Assembly (NCBI RefSeq): GCF_000026145.1
Contig: NC_009445.1
Span: forward strand, 3,162,001-3,226,000
Length of the DNA: 64,000 nucleotides
Origin: Bradyrhizobium sp. ORS 278
Lineage (GTDB): Bacteria; Pseudomonadota; Alphaproteobacteria; Rhizobiales; Xanthobacteraceae
Reading direction: 5' to 3'
The translations under genes were made by a program, and so were the position numbers. This document shows, in pieces, positions 41,961-49,689 of the stretch. The notes under the pieces are model-generated. The model was not told the origin of the DNA, searched no databases, and worked only from the letters and a program-made list of their open reading frames with translations. Each line of letters begins with the position of its first letter. Position 1 is the first letter of the stretch.

Positions 41961-42440
41961 TCACTGGCAGATGTGCATCAGCCCGTCGCCGCCCTTGAAC
42001 ATCGTGCCGGGGCGGCACACGAGGCCGTTGCGGGTCGCGTAGCTGTTCCAGTCGCCGTAATATCCGAGCTGGCCGCGGTCATAGGTCGGCTGGCCGTAGC
42101 GGTACGGGCCGGGGTCGTAGGCGTAGGCATCGGCCGTGCGGAAAGGCGCGGTCGCGATTGCGCCGGCGGTCCCGATCGCCGCGCCGGCGACACCTGCGGC
42201 GGCGCCAACCGCGCCAGCCGCGACGTCGGCCGGCCAGAAGCCGGTGCCGCGGCGATTCCAGTCGTTGTTCCAGCCGTTATTATTCCAGCCGTTGTTATTC
42301 CAGCCGGCGTCAGCGCGCTGTTGCATCATCGCGCCGTCGTGGCGGGCCATGTTGTGACGATGGTGCATGTCGCGCGCCATCGCCGGGCCGGCGAGCGCGG
42401 TCGCGAGAACAGCAGCCCCGAGAATTGCAGATTTGATCAT
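41961..42440 (-). CDS. Small secreted Asn/Trp/Gly-rich protein
   Basis: 159 residues from ATG 42440, which has GGAG eight bases upstream. Signal peptide ends GPAMA-RD. It has a His/Met-rich segment, a tandem repeat WNNNGWNNNGWNNDW, a hydrophobic Ala/Gly region (~70-95, AAGAVGAAAGVAGAAIGTAGAIA) that could span or insert in a membrane, and a Tyr-rich end closing with NGLVCRPGTMFKGGDGLMHICQ. Envelope-located; function unknown. Terminator at 41907. Confidence 0.8.
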   Translation of the reverse strand: MIKSAILGAAVLATALAGPAMARDMHHRHNMARHDGAMMQQRADAGWNNNGWNNNGWNNDWNRRGTGFWPADVAAGAVGAAAGVAGAAIGTAGAIATAPFRTADAYAYDPGPYRYGQPTYDRGQLGYYGDWNSYATRNGLVCRPGTMFKGGDGLMHICQ

Positions 42441-42687
42441 GGGTTGACTCCGTCGTTGCGCCCCGAACCATAAGTGCATCCGGCCTTTGCTGTTCCGCGG
42501 TCGCAGCGATGTTTTTCGCCGCGCGCCGTCCGATGATGAGCCGTTAACCCTCGCGCGCGAATGCGCGCGGTGCCTTAACTCGCGCGAACGGGCTGCGCGT
42601 TAGGCTTACCGGCAGATTGAGCCGCGCGCTTAACCCATGAGGGCGGACGTTGCGGTATTGGTAGGATGGCAACCGGGGCGTGAATTC

Positions 42688-43149
42688 ATGCGTTGTGCAA
42701 CAGCTCTCGCGATACTGATCGGGACGGCATCCGCCGCGCTCGCCAGTGAAGGCTTCGAGATCGTCATCCCGCAGCGGCCGGGTGTCCCCGTCGTGATCAA
42801 CGGCATCGACGCGTCCTATGCGATCGTCGAGGGCCAGACCAGTCTCGGCAAGGGCAACTACATGCAGCCCACCATCTACGGCGGCCGTCCGGTCGAGCCC
42901 GAGCCCTATGTCGGTCACTATTATCCGACCTTGGGCGCCAAGCCCGGTTACGGCCGCATGGAGATCGAGCCGCCGGCCAATCGCAAGCTGCCGAAGCCGG
43001 CCGAAAGCTATTCGCGCGCCTGGGGCGCCGAGTCCCAGATGCAGCCGCCGCAGCCCGCGGTGCCGATGTATCCGCCGAACGTGATCCTCGCGCCACGGGA
43101 GGGCGGAATGCCGCGCGACTATGCCAATCCGCTGGAGGATCGCCGGTAA
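42688..43149 (+). CDS. Secreted Pro-rich protein of unknown function
   Basis: 153 residues from ATG 42688; upstream start at 42637 would lose the signal peptide. Signal ends near SAALA-SE. The mature chain is Pro/Tyr/Gly-rich with short motifs (GFEIVIPQRPGVPVVINGIDASYAIVEGQ, PYVGHYYPTLGAKPGYGRMEIEPP, PPNVILAPREGGMPRDYANP), without catalytic signatures. Probably an envelope protein. It precedes another secreted protein gene by 59 bases in the same direction and may share its promoter. Confidence 0.78.
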   Translation: MRCATALAILIGTASAALASEGFEIVIPQRPGVPVVINGIDASYAIVEGQTSLGKGNYMQPTIYGGRPVEPEPYVGHYYPTLGAKPGYGRMEIEPPANRKLPKPAESYSRAWGAESQMQPPQPAVPMYPPNVILAPREGGMPRDYANPLEDRR

Positions 43150-43208
43150 CGGCCATCCATCCAACGACGACGCGATCCAACAAAAAAGCACATCATCAGG
43201 AGAGAGTT

Positions 43209-43688
43209 ATGCGTGGACTGATTTCAGGAGTTGTTGCCGTCATCGGCCTGGCTGCGGCAGGCAGTGCGCCGGCTGCCGCCTGCGGAGCGACCGCCTGTGC
43301 GCCGTGCGGCTATGCGAGCCCGTGCGCGCCGACCGTTGCCTATCAGCCGACCTACAGCTACCAGCCGGCCTACACCTATCACCCCGGTTACACCTACGGC
43401 TACACGGGATGCGGCAGCTGTGGCGCCACTTATGAGCGGCTGCCGGAGCCGACCCGGCAGTACTACTACGTCAATCAGGGTCCGACCTACAGCGGTCCCG
43501 GCGCGTTCGCGCCGTATCCGGCCTATGAGGAGCAGGCGATCCCGGTCTATCGTTATCACCACCGTCATCATGCCTACGAGGCGACACGTGTCGCCCCCGA
43601 GGTGGTGTATGCGCAGCCGCATCGCGCCTATCGCTGGGGCGCCTCGCCTTATTATCACGGCCAGCGCGTGCTGCGCCGCTATTACTGA
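43209..43688 (+). CDS. Secreted Tyr/Cys/His-rich protein
   Basis: 159 residues from ATG 43209 with AGGAGAGAG just upstream. Signal peptide ends SAPAAA-CG. The mature part has Cys clusters (CGATACAPCGYASPCAP, GCGSCGA), Tyr/Pro repeats (PTYSYQPAYTYHPGYTYGYTG) and a His-rich end (RYHHRHHAYEATRV). The composition suggests surface deposition, crosslinking or metal binding; no family identified. A terminator follows at 43715. Confidence 0.8.
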   Translation: MRGLISGVVAVIGLAAAGSAPAAACGATACAPCGYASPCAPTVAYQPTYSYQPAYTYHPGYTYGYTGCGSCGATYERLPEPTRQYYYVNQGPTYSGPGAFAPYPAYEEQAIPVYRYHHRHHAYEATRVAPEVVYAQPHRAYRWGASPYYHGQRVLRRYY

Positions 43689-43714
43689 TCAGCCGGTCTG
43701 ACACCATCCGCACA

Positions 43715-43744
43715 CGCCCGCTCGCATGCCGCGCGCGGGCGTTT
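43715..43744 (+). terminator. Rho-independent terminator after the Tyr-rich gene
   Basis: CGCCCGC (43715-43721) and GCGGGCG (43735-43741) with a 13-base loop, then TTT. Lies between convergent genes. Confidence 0.65.
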
Positions 43745-43781
43745 GCTATTGCGCTCCCTTCGCCTTCGATCGAACGTCGCG

Positions 43782-44624
43782 TCAGCCGCCCATCAATCCC
43801 AGCCGGCTGGCTCCGACATAGAGTGCGAGCACGGCCGCATTGGAGACGTTCAGGCTCTTGATGGCGCCGGGCATGTCGAGCCGCGCCACCGCGCTGCAGG
43901 TCTCGCGCGTCAGCTGCCGCAGGCCCTTGCCCTCGGCGCCGAGCACCAACGCCAGCGGCTGCCGCAGCGTCACCGCGGCGATGTCGGTGTCGCCGGCGCT
44001 GTCGAGCCCCACGGTCTGGAAGCCGCGCTCGTTGAGCCGGGTGAGGGCGCGGGCGAGGTTCTGCACCGTGATCATCGGCACCAGTTCGAGCGCCCCCGAC
44101 GCCGATTTGGCGAGCACGCCGGTCGCCTCCGGGCTGTGCCGCGCGGTGGTCACGATTGCCTTGACGTCGAACGCCGCCGCCGAGCGCAGGATAGCGCCGA
44201 CATTGTGCGGATCGGTGATCTGGTCGAGCACCAGGATCATCCCCTCGGGGGCCAGCGTGTCGATGTCGGGCGAGGGCAGGGGATCGGCCTCCGCGAGCAG
44301 GCCCTGATGCACGGCGTCGGGACCGAGTCGCTGGTCGATCTGGCTCGGACGTACGATTTCCGGCGTCACCCGCGTCTCGATGTGCTCGTCGGCAAGCCTC
44401 CGCGCGGCGTTTTCCGTCAGGTACAGTTTGCGGATGCGGCGCTTGGGGTTGGCCAGCGCCAGGCTGACCGTGTGCCAGCCATAGAGAATGACGGGACCGT
44501 CCGCGTCCGAGTCGCGCTCCCAGCGGCCGTGCGGCCGGTCGAAACCGCGCGGTTTGCCGGTGAACTTGCCGGCGGATTTACCACCTTGGCGGCGGAATGG
44601 GGACTTTCGGTCGCGTTCGCTCAT
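43782..44624 (-). CDS. rlmB: 23S rRNA (guanosine-2'-O-)-methyltransferase RlmB / TrmH-family
   Basis: 280 residues from ATG 44624; ATG 44642 and 44675 are alternatives. A basic N-terminal tail (~1-45) precedes the substrate-binding domain (VILYGWHTVSLALANPKRRIRKLYLTENA) and the SPOUT catalytic domain with motif 1 LVLDQITDPHNVGAILRSAAAF, motif 2 LVLGAEGKGLRQLTRE and motif 3 IKSLNVSNAAVLALY. It methylates a guanosine 2'-O on 23S rRNA. It appears monocistronic. Confidence 0.94.
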   Translation of the reverse strand: MSERDRKSPFRRQGGKSAGKFTGKPRGFDRPHGRWERDSDADGPVILYGWHTVSLALANPKRRIRKLYLTENAARRLADEHIETRVTPEIVRPSQIDQRLGPDAVHQGLLAEADPLPSPDIDTLAPEGMILVLDQITDPHNVGAILRSAAAFDVKAIVTTARHSPEATGVLAKSASGALELVPMITVQNLARALTRLNERGFQTVGLDSAGDTDIAAVTLRQPLALVLGAEGKGLRQLTRETCSAVARLDMPGAIKSLNVSNAAVLALYVGASRLGLMGG

Positions 44625-44700
44625 GACCCGAGCTTCTGTCATGGCCGGCGGATTCTGGCAATTTGGCACCGCCAAAGCGGGAAAATTCGTCGCCGCTTGG

Positions 44701-44729
44701 TTGACTTTACGGTGCCGGTTCGATCATAA
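44701..44729 (+). promoter_or_regulatory. Candidate promoter of tRNA-Tyr
   Basis: TTGACT (44701-44706), a 17-base spacer, then TCATAA (44724-44729). The arrangement resembles an alphaproteobacterial sigma70 promoter about 110 bases upstream of tRNA-Tyr. The -10 match is weak. Confidence 0.35.
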
Positions 44730-44840
44730 GGGCCCCGGCCGCGCGGCAGCCCTCATCGGGCCCGCGGCCTTACCGTCTCAATGGCGCTGATGGTCCCTCA
44801 ACCGCTGTTTCCGCGGCCGGCCTTCAACTGCCATCGATGC

Positions 44841-44926
44841 GGGGGAGTGTCCCGAGTGGCAAAGGGAGCTGACTGTAAATCAGCCGCCTCATGGCTTCGC
44901 AGGTTCGAGTCCTGCCTCCCCCACCA
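44841..44926 (+). tRNA. tRNA-Tyr (anticodon GTA)
   Basis: GGGGGAG / CTCCCCC acceptor stem, anticodon stem CTGACT-GTA-AATCAG, an extra class II variable arm and T-loop GGTTCGAGTCC, followed by discriminator A and encoded CCA (44924-44926). 86 bases. Confidence 0.97.
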
Positions 44927-45213
44927 TCCCTGGCGAGACCTGGAATCTTCTTCCGACGAGCTTCGTTGGGCCTCCTTTTCCTGAGAGATCATGGGCGAGC
45001 GCGCGGCCGGTCTGATCTCGCGGTTCTTCTCCGAAAGCTCCATGCCGTAGCGCAGCGTCGGCCGGCCGCGACCTTGGCCATTCCGCGGCGCGGCCATTCG
45101 GCCGCCTGACCGGCGTCATTGGATGGGTCTGATGCCGCCATGACTGTTTCCCGCTGTTGCCACTGGTGTCTGTGCATCTCGTTCGCCTCCAAGACGAAGC
45201 GGGGAGGACGCGA

Positions 45214-47112
45214 GTGGAACGCAGTCATCGTGCCGACATCGATGCCCTCCGGGCGATCGCCGTCGCGACCGTCATTCTGTTCCATCTGAAGATCGCGGGC
45301 TTCGAGGCGGGCTTCGCCGGGGTCGACATCTTCTTCGTGATCTCCGGGTATCTGATCACCGGCCAGATCCTGCGCGGCGTGGCTGCAGGGCACTTCTCGC
45401 TCGGAGAGTTCTACTTGCGGCGGGCACGGCGCATCCTGCCGGCGCTGGTGGTGACGATCGCGCTGACTTTTGCGGTGGGGTGGCTGTTCCTGTCGCCCGA
45501 AGCGTTGCGGCAGCTCGCGAAGGAGGCGACGCACGGGCTGCTCTCGATCTCCAACATCCAATATTGGCGCGAGGCCAGCGACTATTTCGCGCCGACGGCG
45601 GAGCAGCTGCCGCTGCTGCACCTCTGGTCGCTGTCGCTCGAGGTGCAGTTCTATGCCCTGGCGCCGCTGCTGCTGATGCGGGCGGCCGCCGGCCGGCATG
45701 TGTTCCGCGTCATCGCCGCGATCGGATTGGCGTCGCTCGCCGCGGCGGCGCTCTGGCTGCCGCATGATTCCGACGCCGTATTCTTCCTCACGCCGTTCCG
45801 CGTGTTCGAGTTCGCGCTCGGCGCGCTTGCCATCCCGCTCGAGGCCCGCCTCGCGGCCTTGCCGCGGGTACGCTCGATTACAGCCGCATGCGGCGACATC
45901 TTCCTGCTTGGCAGCCTGGTCGTGATCGGCCGTTATCAGGCCTATGCGGGCGTCGCGGCCCTGCTGCCGTGCATCGCCGCTGCGATCATCATCGCCGCCA
46001 ATGCGCCGACATCGCTGTTGATGGCGCGCCCGGTGCGCGCGGTCGGTCTCATCTCGTATTCGCTTTATCTCGTCCATTGGCCGGTGATCTTCTTCGCCCG
46101 CTTCATTGTCGGCGACGCGGCGCAAACGATGGCAGGGACGCTGGCTCAGCTTGCGCTGATCGGCATATTGGCCACGCTCATGTTCGTCGTGATCGAGCAA
46201 CCGCTGCGCCGGCTGCCATGGCCGCGGGTTGCCCAGGTCGCGAGCTTTGCAACGATGCTCATCGTCGGGGCCGGCCTGACTCACGTGACGTTCCGTGCCA
46301 ACGGCGTGGCCTCGCGGTTGCCCGACGACCAGCTCGCGCTGTTTCATCTGCAAGGCTTCGGCCTCAACAAATGCGGCCGGGCTGTTGGCCGCCTCTGCAC
46401 GTTCGGCGATCTCCAGGGCACGCGTGGCGTCGAGCTGCTCGGCGATTCCTACGTCCAGCAATATGTCGCCGCGCTCGACGACTCTCTCAAGGCGCGCGGC
46501 ATGATCGGGCACGTCTCGACCATGAGCGGCTGTCCGACGCTCGCCGGCCTGGTGGCCAAAGGGCCGCGCGCGCAAGTCTGCGCGGAGCTTCGCGACAGCG
46601 AGTTGCCGCGCATCCGGCAGTCGCAGGCCGACTTCATCGTGATCGGGCAGGCCTGGCAGAACTATCTTGATCTCAGTGAGGGTCCGCAGGCGGGGGCGCG
46701 CAATGCCGAGGTGGCGCGGCATCTGGTCGAGACGGTCCGCCTGCTCGACCGGCCGGGTCGGCATTTCCTCGTCATCGGCGGCCAGGTCCGGCCCGTGAAC
46801 TGCGCCTTCGATCCGCTGCGTATGCTGCCCGGACCGCGCTGGCACGCGCCCGCCAAGCCTTGCGATCCGGTGCCGAGACGCGAGGCCGTCGCCGCCAACG
46901 CGACCATCGATGCCGTGCTAGGCGAGGCGATCAGGCCGCTGGCCAAGGTGACCTTGCTGCGCCCCTCCGAGGTCTATTGCGATCAGGATTGTCCGGTGGT
47001 TCAGGATGGCGTCTGGCTGTTCCAGGACGCGGGCCATTTCACCGTCGCCGGCGCGCAGCGCATGGGCGAGCGCGCCGCGCCGATCTTCGCGACATTCCTT
47101 GCCGACGATTAG
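45214..47112 (+). CDS. OafA/YrhL-type membrane acyltransferase with C-terminal SGNH domain
   Basis: 632 residues from GTG 45214, which has GGGGAGG seven bases upstream; a TTG at 45157 is less likely. The N-terminal ~370 residues form about ten membrane helices with acyltransferase-3 motifs RADIDALRAIAV, FAGVDIFFVISGYLI, RRARRILPAL and LLHLWSLSLEVQFY. The rest (~390-630) is periplasmic and SGNH-like: GVELLGDSYVQQY (Ser) and FQDAGHFTVAGAQRMG (Asp/His region). Such fusions O-acetylate cell-surface polysaccharide. No polysaccharide genes are adjacent. Confidence 0.92.
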   Translation: MERSHRADIDALRAIAVATVILFHLKIAGFEAGFAGVDIFFVISGYLITGQILRGVAAGHFSLGEFYLRRARRILPALVVTIALTFAVGWLFLSPEALRQLAKEATHGLLSISNIQYWREASDYFAPTAEQLPLLHLWSLSLEVQFYALAPLLLMRAAAGRHVFRVIAAIGLASLAAAALWLPHDSDAVFFLTPFRVFEFALGALAIPLEARLAALPRVRSITAACGDIFLLGSLVVIGRYQAYAGVAALLPCIAAAIIIAANAPTSLLMARPVRAVGLISYSLYLVHWPVIFFARFIVGDAAQTMAGTLAQLALIGILATLMFVVIEQPLRRLPWPRVAQVASFATMLIVGAGLTHVTFRANGVASRLPDDQLALFHLQGFGLNKCGRAVGRLCTFGDLQGTRGVELLGDSYVQQYVAALDDSLKARGMIGHVSTMSGCPTLAGLVAKGPRAQVCAELRDSELPRIRQSQADFIVIGQAWQNYLDLSEGPQAGARNAEVARHLVETVRLLDRPGRHFLVIGGQVRPVNCAFDPLRMLPGPRWHAPAKPCDPVPRREAVAANATIDAVLGEAIRPLAKVTLLRPSEVYCDQDCPVVQDGVWLFQDAGHFTVAGAQRMGERAAPIFATFLADD

Positions 47113-47309
47113 GCGGGCGCGGCGACTAGCCGGCGTCAATGCCGCCGTCCCAGGTTTGGACTACAACCGGGACCGTGCCCGCTATTGTGCAGACAAGTCA
47201 CAATGCCACTGAATCGACATGGCTTGGCACACGTTGCGGTGCGGCTTCACAGACTTGCCTCAATGGCGTGTTGGCCTCAATCTCAGTTTGTGGGTCGAGC
47301 GAGCGTGTC

Positions 47310-48278
47310 ATGCGTACATCGGGGCGGAAGGCCGGCCAAGCTGGCTTGTTATGCGGCGTCGTTCTATTTCAAGTTGCGTTGGCTGCGCCCCTGGCGTGGG
47401 GAGCAGAAGCGGGGAGTGCTGCTGCCGCAGCACCCGGCATGGCCAAGGAAGGCGGTCCCTTCGGCGGATGCGAGCCGATCGGTCTCACCGCATCCGGCGA
47501 GCTGGTATTCCCGCTCGAATGCAAGAAGCTGATCAAGAAGCCGGCGGACGCTCCGGTTGCGGGCGACGACAGGGCGGCTGCCGAGGATCGTACGGCCTCG
47601 ACCGACGCAAAGCCGGCCGCGCCGGCCGCCGCAGACACGGCTGCCGTTCCGGAGACCAGTTCTGCGAATCAGGCGGCGGCCGGGCTGGCTTCGCCCGCAG
47701 CCGAGCCGAAGCCCGCAATGGTCGTGGACAAGCCGGAGACCCGCAAAGCCGCCGTTACCGATCCTTCGGCGGCTGGCCGGTCTGCGAAGACCAAGGGTGG
47801 GATGACCAAACAAGGCACGATCAATCCGCCGTCGGCCAAATCTGCTTCTGACAAGTCCGCTGTTGCAAAGTCCGCCATGACGTCCGGCATCGCGGGCCCG
47901 GCCAAGACCGCAGCCGCGAGCGCGGCGACAAGGCCATCGTCCGCCAAGACGCCTGCAGCCAAGACCGTGGCGGTCGCTGCCAAAGAGCCATCGTCGAAGG
48001 AGCCGGCCCTCAAGGATTCAGCGCCCAAGGATTCGGCGAAGTCAGGCCAGGGCGAGGTGCCCAAGGCCGCCAGCAAGCCCACGGCGATGGCGGCCATCAA
48101 ATCGATGATCGTGATGGCCAAGCCCGCCAATACCGGCACGCCGGCGGCCCGGCCGCAATCCGACGACCGGCCCCGGCTGCGCACCGCGAACATGCCGGGC
48201 TGCATGCAATTCCGCAGCTACAATGCAGCGACTCGCAGCTATCGCGGCTTCGACGGGCACATCTACGCCTGCCGCTGA
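47310..48278 (+). CDS. Secreted low-complexity protein with a BA14K-like C-terminal tail
   Basis: 322 residues from ATG 47310. Signal peptide ends near APLAWG-AE. A short Cys-containing segment (FGGCEPIGLTASGELVFPLECKKLI) is followed by ~190 residues rich in Ala, Lys, Ser and Pro. The end, GCMQFRSYNAATRSYRGFDGHIYACR, resembles the conserved C-terminal motif of BA14K proteins of Brucella and relatives (C..RYRSYDPATGTYLGYDG..H.C). The low-complexity region could extend through the peptidoglycan. Function unknown. Confidence 0.72.
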   Translation: MRTSGRKAGQAGLLCGVVLFQVALAAPLAWGAEAGSAAAAAPGMAKEGGPFGGCEPIGLTASGELVFPLECKKLIKKPADAPVAGDDRAAAEDRTASTDAKPAAPAAADTAAVPETSSANQAAAGLASPAAEPKPAMVVDKPETRKAAVTDPSAAGRSAKTKGGMTKQGTINPPSAKSASDKSAVAKSAMTSGIAGPAKTAAASAATRPSSAKTPAAKTVAVAAKEPSSKEPALKDSAPKDSAKSGQGEVPKAASKPTAMAAIKSMIVMAKPANTGTPAARPQSDDRPRLRTANMPGCMQFRSYNAATRSYRGFDGHIYACR

Positions 48279-48414
48279 CGCTGCGACGAGGCTTGGCGCG
48301 GACCGGTATGACGGCGCGACCGCGTCGTCATGGCACAGGGGCAGGCGACGTCGCGAAAGACCTGCTATAGAGCGCCCGATCCTTGAAACGGTTGCGTGCC
48401 CTCCCTGATTACTC

Positions 48415-49017
48415 ATGCCCGAGCTCCAATCCGACCTGTTCGAGATGCGCCGCCTGGAGTCGCTGTCCAACACCATCTTCGGTGTGGCGATGACGCTTCT
48501 CGCCTATGACTTGCCGAAACCGAACTTCGCCCAGATGCCGGATTGGAGTGACCTCGTGCACACCTATTCCGGCCGGCTCGCCGGACTGGTGCTGAGCTTC
48601 ATCATCGCCGGCGTGTTCTGGATCAGCCACCACCGCCGGCTGGCCCGGCAGCCCTATGGCAGCCGCTTCGTCGTGATCCTCAACCTGTTTTTTCTGCTGT
48701 CGATCGTGCTGCTGCCGGTCACCAACGGGCTCTACAGCAGCTATCGGCTGTCGAGCGCGGTAGCAGTGATGTACGGCGTGCATCTCACCATCATTGCCGC
48801 GCTGAACGCCGCACTCTGGTGGCTCAGCCTTCCGTCAGGTCGTCATGCCGAGATCGCCGGCGCGGTCTTCCCGGTCATCGTGTTCGTTCCGGGGATTGTG
48901 ATGGCCGCGTACGCGCCCGAATACGTGCAGTATTTCTGGATGCTCGGCTTCGGCGGGTTTCTTGCGCGTCGCTTCGTTGCCACCAAGCCGGAGACAGCGG
49001 CGGGCGAGAGCGGATGA
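48415..49017 (+). CDS. TMEM175-like (DUF1211) integral membrane protein
   Basis: 200 residues with about six hydrophobic helices. The N-terminal RRLESLSNTIFGVAMTLLAYDLP corresponds to the TM1 signature of bacterial TMEM175 potassium channels, normally R-x-x-x-F-S-D; here LSN replaces FSD. The following FIIAGVFWISHHRRL also fits the family. Ion conductance is uncertain because the pore-lining signature has changed. The stop codon is immediately followed by the minus-strand terminator at 49016. Confidence 0.82.
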   Translation: MPELQSDLFEMRRLESLSNTIFGVAMTLLAYDLPKPNFAQMPDWSDLVHTYSGRLAGLVLSFIIAGVFWISHHRRLARQPYGSRFVVILNLFFLLSIVLLPVTNGLYSSYRLSSAVAVMYGVHLTIIAALNAALWWLSLPSGRHAEIAGAVFPVIVFVPGIVMAAYAPEYVQYFWMLGFGGFLARRFVATKPETAAGESG

Positions 49018-49048
49018 AAAACGCGGCGGGCCATCCGACCCGCCGCGT
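49016..49048 (-). terminator. Rho-independent terminator of the minus-strand small transcript
   Basis: ACGCGGCGGG (49021-49030) and CCCGCCGCGT (49039-49048) form a perfect 10-bp stem. The adjoining A-run at 49017-49020 gives a T-tract only for a minus-strand transcript; on the plus strand no T-run follows. It therefore ends a transcript running leftward. Confidence 0.85.
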
Positions 49049-49161
49049 TCCAGATCTTGAACTCGCTGGTCCAGGGCCGAGACCGCCCCGTTGCCGAGCC
49101 GCGATGGGCACGATCCGCTGACGAATCACGCGCTCATCGAACCTTGCTCACGAAGAGCCGC

Positions 49162-49206
49162 TCAGCGGGCGATCCCAGCGAGGTGACAGCGCTTGGTGAA
49201 AGACAC
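49162..49206 (-). CDS. Candidate 14-residue micropeptide with perfect Shine-Dalgarno
   Basis: The minus-strand ORF from GTG 49206 to TGA 49162-49164 encodes MSFTKRCHLAGIAR. Its ribosome site AAAGGAGGTGATCC (49208-49221) is complementary to the whole 3' tail of 16S rRNA and is spaced seven bases from the start codon. A TATATT -10-like box lies at 49241-49246, and a strong terminator lies at 49016. No longer protein can be read from this start. It may be a regulatory leader or a peptide-encoding small RNA; function unknown. Confidence 0.5.
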   Translation of the reverse strand: MSFTKRCHLAGIAR

Positions 49207-49240
49207 TGGATCACCTCCTTTCGTTGTTGACGATGGAGGC

Positions 49241-49260
49241 AATATACGACGGCCCGGGCC
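49241..49260 (-). promoter_or_regulatory. Candidate promoter of the micropeptide transcript
   Basis: On the minus strand GGCCCGGGCC (a 10-bp palindrome, 49251-49260) precedes GTCGTATATTGCC; TATATT (49241-49246) fits a -10 box. No good -35 is apparent at the normal distance. The transcript would start near 49234 and be about 220 nt long to the terminator. Confidence 0.4.
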
Positions 49261-49378
49261 GCGTGGGTAGGGGGGCCAACTACGGAACCCGCGCCTCTGA
49301 TGCGGCGCACGCGTTCGGCGGCAGGGCCCATCGCACAGCGCAAATGCGAGGTTTTTGGCGAAACGGCCTCGACATCGT

Positions 49379-49471
49379 CGTGCCCGGGCTTCATCCCGGG
49401 CATCCGCGTCGTTCCAAGGCTGCCGAACGATGTGGATGGCCGGGGCGAGGCCGGCCAGGACGGGTGGGACG
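49379..49471. repeat. Candidate repeat family E (single copy here)
   Basis: GTGCCCGGGCTTCATCCCGGGCATCCGC followed later by GATGGCCGGGGCGAGGCCGG. Two short dyads in opposite orientation resemble intergenic elements recalled from Bradyrhizobium. Only one copy occurs in the window, so family status is unproven. Confidence 0.35.
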
Positions 49472-49569
49472 ATGGCCCCATGGTTCGGGAAACTCTCCGG
49501 CGCTGCTTCCAACAGGCGCCTCAAGGGAGGTTGAGACCGGCTGCGGACCATGTTAGGGAACGCCGCGAC

Positions 49570-49643
49570 GCGGGTGTAGCTCAATGGTAGAGCAGCAGCC
49601 TTCCAAGCTGAATACGAGGGTTCGATTCCCTTCACCCGCTCCA
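49570..49643 (+). tRNA. tRNA-Gly (anticodon TCC)
   Basis: GCGGGTG / CACCCGC acceptor stem, D-arm GTAGCTCAATGGTAGAGC, anticodon loop CTTCCAA (anticodon TCC), T-arm GAGGGTTCGATTCCCTT, discriminator T and encoded CCA. 74 bases. Confidence 0.97.
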
Positions 49644-49689
49644 ACGCGCCGAGCAGCGCCCTCAGCCTCTTCAATCGGCCGTAGCGCCC

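Noticed and set aside
44798..45097. ORF across tRNA-Tyr with GRQDSNLRSHEAADLQSAPFATRDTPP-like translation
   Set aside because: Antisense translation of the tRNA, a common false annotation.
44989..46845. 618-codon frame antisense to the acyltransferase gene
   Set aside because: Composition is His/Arg-rich and free of recognisable domains; the plus strand has intact acyltransferase motifs.
49207..49222. Plus-strand match to the 3' end of 16S rRNA (TGGATCACCTCCTTTC)
   Set aside because: No other 16S sequence is present. It is better explained as the complement of an extended Shine-Dalgarno on the minus strand.
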